This document shows positions 1-5,421 of a DNA stretch of 8,524 bases, one piece after another. Position numbers and translations under genes: made by a program. Numbering within the stretch: position 1 is the first letter of the stretch; each line of letters starts with the position of its first letter. The DNA is from an uncultured Collinsella sp. (GTDB lineage: Bacteria; Actinomycetota; Coriobacteriia; Coriobacteriales; Coriobacteriaceae). Where the stretch lies: NCBI GenBank assembly GCA_900548565.1, contig URKV01000079.1, positions 1 through 8,524 on the forward strand, given 5' to 3'. The notes under the pieces are model-generated. The model made no database searches and was not told the DNA's origin. It saw only the letters and a list, made by a program, of their open reading frames with translations.

Positions 1-49
1 ATCTACACGCGTAAGATCGTCGGCAGCGTCAGATGTGTATAAGAGACAG
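1..49 (+). other. Illumina Nextera i5-side adapter (not genomic)
   Basis: This is synthetic library sequence. Positions 1-8 are the end of the P5 flow-cell primer. Positions 9-16 (GCGTAAGA) are an 8-base i5 index that I recall as S517. Positions 17-30 (TCGTCGGCAGCGTC) are the Nextera read-1 tail. Positions 31-49 are the 19-bp Tn5 mosaic end. Genomic sequence begins at about 50. Anything read across this boundary is an artefact. Confidence 0.98.
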
Positions 50-119
50 GGCCTTTTCTGTTTTCGAATGTCAGGAGTGACAAGCGCAGCTGTTAAAACT
101 GACAGTCAGCGCACGAACG

Positions 120-1010
120 CTAATCCACGCGCTTGTCGCCCATAAAGAAGAGCGCCACCGTACCAGGTCCGGTGTGCGAACCGATCAGAGTACCGATGTT
201 ATTGATCTCGATCTTGCCTTTAAGCTGCGGAACCTGTTCCTCAATCAGCGCCGCGACCGCCTCGGCATCCTCGCGGCACGCCGACTGCGACATGATGCAC
301 TTACCCGAATAATCCGCACCGTCCTGTACGTGTGCCATCATGGTCTTAGCCATCTCGGAAATCGCGCGCTTCTTAGTGCGAATCTTCTCACGTGGCGACA
401 GCTTACCTTCGCAATCGACCGTCATAAGCGGGCAAATCTTAAGCGCCGTGCCGATGATCGCGCTCGCGGCCGAAATGCGACCGCCGCGCAGGTAGCTCGA
501 CAGATCGGTCGAGAAGAACCAGTGGTGCAGGTTGAGCTTGTGCTCCTCGATCCAGGCAGCCGTCTCGTCGAGTGAAGCCCCGCTATCGCGCACATCGGCG
601 GCATATTCCAACAACAGGCCAAAGCCCGAAGACGCCGCCAGCGAATCGATGACGCGCACCTTGCCGCCCTCGGGATAGCGATCCGCAAGCATCTGCGCCG
701 CGACGCAGGCCGATCCATACGTGCCCGAAATACCCGACGACAACGTCAGGTGCAGCACGTCTTTACCCTCGGCAACAAACGGCTCCCAAAACTCCTCGTA
801 CTCACCCACGCTCACCTGAGACGTCTTGGGCATGGCGCCCGCGGCAATCTGGGCAAAAAACTTGTCCGGCGTAATCGACTGATACAGATCGTCCGTATAG
901 ACAACATCGTCGATCTCGTAATGAAAACACACGACAGGGATATTGCGCGACGCAAAGAACTCACGGGTTCGGACGGCGGCGGATTCACAGGTCAGGACAA
1001 AATCACTCAT
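120..1010 (-). CDS. DegV-family fatty-acid-binding protein (FakB-like)
   Basis: This 296-residue protein belongs to the DegV family. Characterised members (FakB) hold a fatty acid in the cytosol and present it to the kinase FakA for phosphorylation and entry into phospholipid synthesis. Visible family blocks are KTSQVS (residues 62-67), LSSGISGTY (90-98), VIDSLAASSG (120-129), YLRGGRIS (173-180), IGTALKICPLM (186-196) and GSHTGPGT (277-284). The TSQ and SSG serines and the GG(R)I segment normally line the acyl-carboxylate pocket. The N-terminal T-D-S motif is altered to T-C-E-S. I chose the ATG at 1010 because AAGGAG lies 6 nt upstream. A start six codons further upstream has no ribosome site. 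The gene is transcribed away from fbp, and no fakA homologue is in view. No convincing U-tract terminator is visible in the 70 bp between the stop codon and the adapter, only a small TGTCA/TGACA stem at 69-82. Which fatty acid it prefers cannot be told. Confidence 0.93.
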   Translation of the reverse strand: MSDFVLTCESAAVRTREFFASRNIPVVCFHYEIDDVVYTDDLYQSITPDKFFAQIAAGAMPKTSQVSVGEYEEFWEPFVAEGKDVLHLTLSSGISGTYGSACVAAQMLADRYPEGGKVRVIDSLAASSGFGLLLEYAADVRDSGASLDETAAWIEEHKLNLHHWFFSTDLSSYLRGGRISAASAIIGTALKICPLMTVDCEGKLSPREKIRTKKRAISEMAKTMMAHVQDGADYSGKCIMSQSACREDAEAVAALIEEQVPQLKGKIEINNIGTLIGSHTGPGTVALFFMGDKRVD

Positions 1011-1016
1011 ATGAGG

Positions 1017-1022
1017 CTCCTT
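1017..1022 (-). promoter_or_regulatory. Ribosome binding site of the DegV-family gene
   Basis: On the minus strand this reads AAGGAG, a perfect Shine-Dalgarno core 6 nt before the ATG at 1010. It decides the start in favour of 1010 over the in-frame ATG at 1028. Confidence 0.85.
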
Positions 1023-1061
1023 ACTCATTGCTGCGCAAATTATCGCACAGTGAGCCTACAT

Positions 1062-1078
1062 GCGGTACATATGTCCGC
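1062..1078. promoter_or_regulatory. Bulged palindrome, possible operator of the DegV-family gene
   Basis: The sequence GCGG-T-ACATATGT-CCGC becomes a perfect 16-bp palindrome if the single T at 1066 is skipped. It lies about 18 bp upstream of the GATAAT (-10-like) hexamer of the minus-strand gene, where a dimeric regulator could act. No binding protein is identified. Confidence 0.25.
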
Positions 1079-1273
1079 TATTTACCAAATCGAACCAAAA
1101 ATAGTGAACATCTTTACCACCATCGTCTCCACCGGCCCCACGCATAAATATCTGAGAAAACACCTTCTGTCGTCTCCACCCGACCAACACATCTACCTTC
1201 ACTAAATCGATTTACCAAACCATTCAGCCGACAATTCAGCCGCTGGCGCAAAATCGAAACAAAAGCGGCGCAT

Positions 1274-1303
1274 ACTGATAAACGTTTGACGCTGTTTATC
1301 AGT
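1274..1303 (+). promoter_or_regulatory. Inverted repeat in the fbp leader
   Basis: The arms ACTGATAAAC (1274-1283) and GTTTATCAGT (1294-1303) are perfect 10-bp inverted repeats separated by 10 bp. They end 27 bp before the fbp ATG. In RNA they would form a hairpin just ahead of the ribosome site. As DNA, the half-sites are centred 20 bp apart, about two helical turns, which suits a dimeric regulator. A TTGACG hexamer sits in and beside the loop (1286-1291), but no good -10 follows it. Confidence 0.5.
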
Positions 1304-1318
1304 TTTACCAGCCCCATC

Positions 1319-1326
1319 GGAAGGTG
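1319..1326 (+). promoter_or_regulatory. Ribosome binding site of fbp
   Basis: GGAAGGTG lies 4 nt before the ATG at 1331. It resembles the extended Shine-Dalgarno AAGGAGGTGA and fixes the start of fbp. Confidence 0.8.
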
Positions 1327-1330
1327 TTTC

Positions 1331-3247
1331 ATGGTCGCATTCGATCGCAACCCGCAAGACTTCAAGTATCTGCGCCTGCTGTCGAGACAGTTCCCCACCG
1401 AACAATCCGCGTTTACCGAAATTATCAACCTCTCGGCCATCCTCAACCTACCCAAGGGCACCGAGCATTTTATGAGTGACGTGCACGGCGAGTACGAAGC
1501 CTTTATGCACATCCTCAACAACTGCTCGGGCGTCGTGCGCGAGCATGTCGACGAGATCTTTGGCGATGCGCTCTCCTTTGACGAGAAGGGCGAGCTGTGC
1601 ACGCTCATCTACTACCCGCGCGAGAAGATCGACCTGGTCCGCAGTCAGCGCGAGGACTCGCCCACCTGGTACAAGACGATGCTTGACCAGCTTATCATGG
1701 TCGCCCGCTCGCTTTCGAGCCGCTACACGCGCTCCAAGGTGCGTAAGGCCATCCCGCGCGATTACGCCTACATCATCGACGAGTTGTTGCACACGCACCC
1801 GGACGAGAACAACTATCGCGTGCGCTATCACGAGCGCATCGTGGAGTCCATTCTGGAGACCGCAAGCGCCGACGACTTTATCGAGTCGCTCGCCTCGCTC
1901 ATCAAGCGCCTGGCCGTCGACCACCTGCACCTGGTGGGCGACATCTTCGACCGCGGCGGCGGCGCGGCCAAGATTATGGACCGTCTGCTCACCTACCATT
2001 CACTCGACATCCAGTGGGGCAACCACGACCTGCTGTGGATGGGCGCTGCGGCCGGTGAGCCCGCCTGCATCGCCACGGTGCTGCGCAACAACCTACGCTA
2101 CGACAATTACGAGATCCTGGAGAACGACTACGGCATCTCGCTACGTGAGCTTGTCGCCTTTGCAGATGCCACCTACACCGCCGGTGAGTCCATCACCCCG
2201 CTGATCAAGGCCATCAACGTGCTGCTCTTTAAGCTCGAGGGCCAGATTATCCAGCGCCATCCCGAGTTCGACATGACCGACCGCCTGTTACTCGACAAGA
2301 TCGAACACGACACCGGCACGGTCACGCTCGCCGACGGCAGCGTGTGGCCGCTCACGACCAACGACTTCCCCACCGTCGACCCGGCGGACCCCTATACGCT
2401 CACGCCCGAGGAGCAGCACATCATCGACAAGCTCGTGTCCGAGTTTGTCACCGCCGATCACCTGCATCGCCATATCGATTTCCTCTATTCCCACGGCTCG
2501 ATGTACAAGGTCGCCAACGGCAACCTGCTGTTCCATGGCTGCGTGCCGCTCAACGAAGACGGCACTTTTAGCAGCATGAACTGCCTGGGCACCTGGCACG
2601 CTGGCCGCGATTATCTCGATTTTTGCGACCACATCGCCCGCCGCGCTTGGCGCGTGGGCGACCGCGACGCTCTCGACTGGATGTGGTACCTGTGGATTGG
2701 CTTTAACTCACCCGCCAGCGGACGCCTGGTGCGTACCTTTGAGCGCGCCTATATCGCCGATAAGAGCACCTGGGTCGAGCCGATGGACCCATACTTTACG
2801 CTTACCAAGTCGCCCTCGGTCTGCGACGACATCATGCGCGAGTTTGGCGTCGCGCCCATGGCATGCTCACCGACCGGTCACATCATCAACGGCCACACGC
2901 CCGTTAAAACCACCAAGGGCGAGCAGCCCATCCGCGCCGAGGGCAAGCTGCTGGTCATCGATGGCGGCTTCTGCCGCGCTTACCATCCCAAGACGGGTAT
3001 CGCCGGCTATACGCTCATCTCGAGCTCGCGCGGCTGCCGCCTCAAGTCGCACCGGGCCTTTACGACGGTTGCCGAGGCACTCACCCGCAACGTCGATATC
3101 GAAAGCGAGACCAACCGCTTTGACGAGGCCGACCGTCGCCGCATGGTGAGCGACACCGATTCCGGTGCCAAGATCCGCAGCCAGATCCAGGACCTGCGCC
3201 AGCTGCTCGATGCATATAGAAACGGTGCTATCGAGGAGCGCGCCTAG
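1331..3247 (+). CDS. fbp: Fructose-1,6-bisphosphatase class III
   Basis: This 638-residue enzyme removes the 1-phosphate of fructose 1,6-bisphosphate to give fructose 6-phosphate, the committed step of gluconeogenesis (EC 3.1.3.11), in the cytosol. It is the Bacillus-type class III enzyme (about 670 residues), built on a calcineurin-like metallophosphoesterase core and unrelated to class I/II FBPases. Metal-site motifs occur in order: DVHGE (residues 50-54), GDIFDRGG (203-210), GNHD (230-233), FHGCVP (401-406), NGHTPVK (520-526) and DGGF (544-547). All expected Asp, His and Asn ligands are present. The N-terminal signature LRLLSRQFPTE is also typical. The ATG at 1331 is preceded by GGAAGGTG, so an in-frame TTG at 1286 is not used. 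The leader carries an inverted repeat and short repeats that may control it. The first GtrA gene follows after 78 bp without an obvious terminator. The gene looks intact. Confidence 0.97.
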   Translation: MVAFDRNPQDFKYLRLLSRQFPTEQSAFTEIINLSAILNLPKGTEHFMSDVHGEYEAFMHILNNCSGVVREHVDEIFGDALSFDEKGELCTLIYYPREKIDLVRSQREDSPTWYKTMLDQLIMVARSLSSRYTRSKVRKAIPRDYAYIIDELLHTHPDENNYRVRYHERIVESILETASADDFIESLASLIKRLAVDHLHLVGDIFDRGGGAAKIMDRLLTYHSLDIQWGNHDLLWMGAAAGEPACIATVLRNNLRYDNYEILENDYGISLRELVAFADATYTAGESITPLIKAINVLLFKLEGQIIQRHPEFDMTDRLLLDKIEHDTGTVTLADGSVWPLTTNDFPTVDPADPYTLTPEEQHIIDKLVSEFVTADHLHRHIDFLYSHGSMYKVANGNLLFHGCVPLNEDGTFSSMNCLGTWHAGRDYLDFCDHIARRAWRVGDRDALDWMWYLWIGFNSPASGRLVRTFERAYIADKSTWVEPMDPYFTLTKSPSVCDDIMREFGVAPMACSPTGHIINGHTPVKTTKGEQPIRAEGKLLVIDGGFCRAYHPKTGIAGYTLISSSRGCRLKSHRAFTTVAEALTRNVDIESETNRFDEADRRRMVSDTDSGAKIRSQIQDLRQLLDAYRNGAIEERA

Positions 3248-3325
3248 CACCACCCGTGGGGATTGGCTAAACTTGCTGAGTTTGTCATCCCCGCGGCGCC
3301 CCGGCGCCACCATAAGGCAGGTACC

Positions 3326-3721
3326 ATGCAAAAGCTCCTTGCGCAGATCATGAAATTTGGCGTCGTCGGTGTCATTGCCACGGTTATCGACTTTGGCATC
3401 ATGAATCTGCTCCATTATGGCCTGGGCCTCAACATCCTGATTGCCAACACCAGCGGCTTTATCGTCTCGCTCATCTTTAACTACCTCGCAAGCATGAAGT
3501 ACGTGTTTGCGCACAAGGAAGGCATGAGCCGCCGCCGCGAGTTCATCATCTTTGTTGTGCTGTCCGTGATTGGTTTGGTGCTCAACGACGGCATCGTGCT
3601 GGCACTCAACGCCGGCCTGGGGCTCGAGGCCAATATCGCCAAGATTTGCGCCACCGCGCTGGTCATGGTCTACAACTTTGTGACCCGAAAGATCTTCCTG
3701 GAGGGCGACGAGACCAAATAG
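3326..3721 (+). CDS. GtrA-family membrane protein, copy 1
   Basis: This 131-residue integral membrane protein belongs to the GtrA family. Family members are small four-helix proteins thought to move or support polyprenyl-phosphate-linked sugars across the membrane for O-antigen, teichoic acid or other envelope glycosylation. Four hydrophobic segments are visible at about residues 8-28, 35-55, 72-94 and 101-119. The conserved N-terminal KFGVVG, the SMKYVF motif ending helix 2, and the closing YNFVTRKIFLEG are all present. I chose the ATG at 3326, with AAGG and AGGT upstream, because the paralogue downstream begins with the same M-x-K-x-LAQ pattern. A TTG start at 3263 would add 21 hydrophilic residues ahead of helix 1. 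It lies 78 bp after fbp and may share its transcript. The 14-bp GC-rich hairpin at 3295-3308 lies just before its ribosome site. No glycosyltransferase is in view, so the sugar is unknown. Confidence 0.88.
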   Translation: MQKLLAQIMKFGVVGVIATVIDFGIMNLLHYGLGLNILIANTSGFIVSLIFNYLASMKYVFAHKEGMSRRREFIIFVVLSVIGLVLNDGIVLALNAGLGLEANIAKICATALVMVYNFVTRKIFLEGDETK

Positions 3722-3747
3722 CTCGAAACCCCTGCAGCATTACGGCG

Positions 3748-3787
3748 CCCACGGACGACGCGCACTCAGCGCAGTATCGTCCGTGGG
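3748..3787 (+). terminator. Strong hairpin after GtrA copy 1, probable weak terminator
   Basis: The arms CCCACGGACGA (3748-3758) and TCGTCCGTGGG (3777-3787) form an 11-bp perfect stem that G-U pairs can extend. A second small stem, GCGC/GCGC, nests in the loop. It starts 27 bp after the stop of the first GtrA gene. It is followed by only a short, broken T stretch (CGCTCGTTTA), so termination may be partial or factor-assisted. It could instead be a processing or mRNA-stability element. Confidence 0.5.
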
Positions 3788-3802
3788 TGTCGCTCGTTTA
3801 CG

Positions 3803-3880
3803 GGCAAATATTTTACGTTTGCGGATTAGCTCTTGAAAATTTGGCGAGTTCATATAGTTATTGGCAAAGACCTTACGTTT
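3803..3880 (+). promoter_or_regulatory. Pair of 18-bp direct repeats, exactly 60 bp apart
   Basis: GGCAAA-N4-TTACGTTT occurs at 3803-3820 and again at 3863-3880, matching at 15 of 18 positions. A looser match continues downstream, with AGCTCT at 3828 and at 3891. The segment between the copies is A/T-rich and has promoter-like hexamers: TTGAAA at 3833-3838, and TATAGT or TAGTTA at 3853-3860. The arrangement looks like duplicated regulator sites around a promoter for the second GtrA gene, whose start lies 60 bp downstream. The regulator is unknown. Confidence 0.45.
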
Positions 3881-3940
3881 CCCCTGTAAAAGCTCTAAAG
3901 TATCCTCTGCTCGATTCATCAACGCATTGGATGTGATTAC

Positions 3941-4348
3941 GTGCGCAAGGCGCTGGCACAACCTCATACCAAGCAGTTCCTCAAGTTTGCTGTCGTGGGT
4001 CTTATCTCCTTTGGCATCGACTGGGGCATGCTCATTGCGCTCGTCGAGCTGTTCCACCTCGACTTTTTGATGAGCACCACGGTTTCGTTTATCACGTCCG
4101 TCGTGGTCAACTACTGGCTCAGCATGAAGTACGTGTTCGACCACCGCGAAGGCATGAGCCGCAAGCGTGAGTTCACGATCTTCACCATCCTGTCGGTGAT
4201 CGGCCTGGGCCTCAACGACCTGTATATGTTTGTGGGCGTCACGTTTTTGAGCATCGGCTACCAAGCCATGAAGGCCATCGCCACGTTCCTCGTCACCTGG
4301 TACAACTACTTCAGCCGCCGCTTCTTCCTCGAGGGCGCACGGTCATAG
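3941..4348 (+). CDS. GtrA-family membrane protein, copy 2
   Basis: This 135-residue four-helix GtrA protein is clearly paralogous to the one ending at 3721. The two share SMKYVF-x-H-x-EGMSR-x-REF, LSVIGL-x-LND, and the final (R/T)R(K/R)(I/F)FLEG. Hydrophobic segments lie at about residues 13-36, 42-60, 77-100 and 108-124. It starts at GTG, preceded at 4 nt by GGATGTGA, one mismatch from the extended ribosome-site consensus GGAGGTGA. Its own upstream region carries the repeated GGCAAA/TTACGTTT element, so it may be controlled separately from copy 1. A strong terminator follows 26 bp after the stop. Tandem GtrA copies could act as a pair or serve different lipid-linked sugars. The sequence does not say which. 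Confidence 0.87.
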   Translation: MRKALAQPHTKQFLKFAVVGLISFGIDWGMLIALVELFHLDFLMSTTVSFITSVVVNYWLSMKYVFDHREGMSRKREFTIFTILSVIGLGLNDLYMFVGVTFLSIGYQAMKAIATFLVTWYNYFSRRFFLEGARS

Positions 4349-4374
4349 TCGATTCACTATTTGCTTGAATGTAT

Positions 4375-4408
4375 AACCGGTTGGAATTCCCATTCCAACC
4401 GGTTTTTT
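4375..4408 (+). terminator. Intrinsic terminator of the fbp/GtrA side
   Basis: A perfect 13-bp stem, AACCGGTTGGAAT (4375-4387) and ATTCCAACCGGTT (4392-4404), has a 4-nt loop TCCC and runs into six T residues (4403-4408). It begins 26 bp after the second GtrA stop. The T tract lies only on the plus-strand exit side. Confidence 0.95.
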
Positions 4409-4447
4409 GTTTGCCGAGAGACCCGGCGACCCAGTCCCATTCGCACG

Positions 4448-4485
4448 AAAAACGGGCGGCCCGGATGTTTGTCCGAACCGCCCGT
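4448..4485 (-). terminator. Intrinsic terminator of the DUF4430 operon
   Basis: Read on the minus strand, the stem ACGGGCGG/CCGCCCGT (arms 4478-4485 and 4452-4459), with an inner TCCG/CGGA stem after a 2x2 mismatch, is followed by five T residues (4448-4452 on the complement). It starts 22 bp after the DUF4430 gene stop. It faces the GtrA terminator, so the two convergent units are insulated from each other. Confidence 0.88.
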
Positions 4486-4507
4486 CTGGCGCGCTATGTC
4501 GAGGCCT

Positions 4508-5410
4508 CTAGCCTGTAACGTAATACCAGACTACGTTGTCGCCGTTTGAGAGAACGTAGTTACTACAGGCCGTCATGGGCGTTGTGCCGTTGACGGAGTA
4601 CATCCACCCGCTCGTGCCGCCGTACTGTTTCTCGGCCAAACCACCAATCGCGGAAACATACGTGCCGTACGACGAGCCGTGTGCGTTGACAGAAAGGCCC
4701 AGCGCGCACAGGGCATCGTAAACGGTAGCGCCTTCGTTAAAGGTAAAGGTGCCACCAGAGGACACAGGATTGCCCACAGCACTCGATGTGACCGAAACCG
4801 TCACCGTTACGTAGTTGGACTCCTGCGAGCCGCCCTGACCGCCCGAGGAAGCGCTTCCGCCATTAGAGGATGAGGCTCCATCAGACGACTGACCGCCGCC
4901 CGAAGAAGCACCGCCAGACACATTGGAAGTATCACCGGCTCCCGTATTTTGGGCAGCGGATTTATCGCCAGACCTCTTGCTGTCCTGACCATCGGACTTC
5001 TTGCTATCCGAGCTTTTGTCCGATTCCTTGTGCGAAGACTCGGAATCATCCTTGGCGTCGTTCGAGCCCTTGGACTCATCTTTTGCAGCATCCGAAGATT
5101 TGGAATCCTTGGAACTGGCCTCGCCCGAAGCGGTAGACGAGCCAGACCCCTTGGTGTCCTTGGCGACGACGCTCTCCCCCGTCACGGTCTGAACGATCCA
5201 GTCAATGGACCAGGCGCCGCTCTCGGAAGGATGGACGAAGCCCAGCGAGACGACGATCAGAATGGTGCACGCGGCAGCAAGAACGCCAAGGAGCGCCTTG
5301 CGACGAGATGCGGACGCCGCCGAAGCGGCGCCCTGTTGCTTTGCATCGTCGAACTGAATGAACGAGGAATCTGGTTGCTTGGGGTCAGCGTCCTTGGATT
5401 TATTGGACAC
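4508..5410 (-). CDS. Membrane-anchored stalk protein with one C-terminal DUF4430 domain
   Basis: This 300-residue protein has four parts. A charged N-terminus of about 37 residues is followed by a hydrophobic anchor (residues 38-59) preceded by RRK. A long Ser/Lys/Asp-rich and then Gly/Ser-rich stalk (about 86-198) leads to a C-terminal DUF4430 domain (about 200-300). The positive residues before the anchor, and no clear cleavage site, suggest a signal anchor with the rest outside the cell. The DUF4430 domain shows FNEGATVYDALCALG, YVSAIGGLAE, GWMYSVNG and the closing NGDNVVWYY. This family is related to the C-terminal half of transcobalamin and intrinsic factor, but its bacterial ligands are mostly unknown. 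I chose GTG at 5410 because AGGTGA lies 5 nt upstream. A GTG at 5419 has no such site. The gene is translationally coupled to the large DUF4430 gene upstream and followed by a terminator, so it ends the operon. Confidence 0.85.
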   Translation of the reverse strand: MSNKSKDADPKQPDSSFIQFDDAKQQGAASAASASRRKALLGVLAAACTILIVVSLGFVHPSESGAWSIDWIVQTVTGESVVAKDTKGSGSSTASGEASSKDSKSSDAAKDESKGSNDAKDDSESSHKESDKSSDSKKSDGQDSKRSGDKSAAQNTGAGDTSNVSGGASSGGGQSSDGASSSNGGSASSGGQGGSQESNYVTVTVSVTSSAVGNPVSSGGTFTFNEGATVYDALCALGLSVNAHGSSYGTYVSAIGGLAEKQYGGTSGWMYSVNGTTPMTACSNYVLSNGDNVVWYYVTG

Positions 5411-5415
5411 AACCC

Positions 5416-5421
5416 TCACCT
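5416..5421 (-). promoter_or_regulatory. Ribosome binding site overlapping the upstream stop codon
   Basis: The minus strand reads AGGTGA, five bases before the GTG at 5410. Its first two bases are the last two of the TAG stop (5420-5422) of the preceding gene. A ribosome ending the first gene sits on the site of the second, the usual mark of translational coupling. Confidence 0.7.

Larger units (their letters stand above)
1011..1330. other. Divergent control region between the DegV-family gene and fbp
   Basis: This gap of 320 bp is richer in A/T than its flanks and holds no credible gene. It must contain the promoters of both divergent genes. The best minus-strand -10 candidate is GATAAT at 1039-1044, without a good -35. 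No convincing sigma-70 pair is seen for fbp. The region contains TTTACCA four times (1081, 1113, 1211 and 1304), TCGTCTCCACC twice (1123 and 1170), and ATTCAGCCG twice (1222 and 1234). It also holds a bulged palindrome at 1062-1078 and a strong inverted repeat at 1274-1303. No RNA gene or riboswitch class was recognised. Confidence 0.6.

Noticed and set aside
69..82. Small stem TGTCA/TGACA after the DegV-family gene as its terminator
   Set aside because: Only five base pairs, and no U-rich tail on the minus strand.
174..718. Open frames overlapping the DegV-family gene on both strands
   Set aside because: They are low-complexity Arg/Ala-rich translations in other frames of a clearly recognised gene.
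1286..1330. TTG start 15 codons upstream of fbp
   Set aside because: It lies in the loop of the inverted repeat and has no ribosome site. The ATG at 1331 has GGAAGGTG.
3295..3308. GC-rich hairpin GGCGC-CCCG-GCGCC between fbp and the first GtrA gene as a terminator
   Set aside because: There is no T tract after it on either strand. It may affect translation of the GtrA gene, but five base pairs in GC-rich DNA is weak evidence.
3263..3325. TTG start giving the first GtrA protein 21 extra residues
   Set aside because: The extra residues are Arg/His/Pro-rich, lie in front of helix 1 and have no match in the paralogue, which aligns from the ATG at 3326.
5263..5275. Possible lipobox (LAAAC) in the small DUF4430 protein
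   Set aside because: The hydrophobic stretch continues for a dozen residues after the Cys and the -3 position is Ala. A signal anchor fits better than a lipoprotein.
5417..5419. GTG at 5419 as the start of the small DUF4430 protein
   Set aside because: It has no ribosome site in front of it. AGGTGA is correctly placed for the GTG at 5410.
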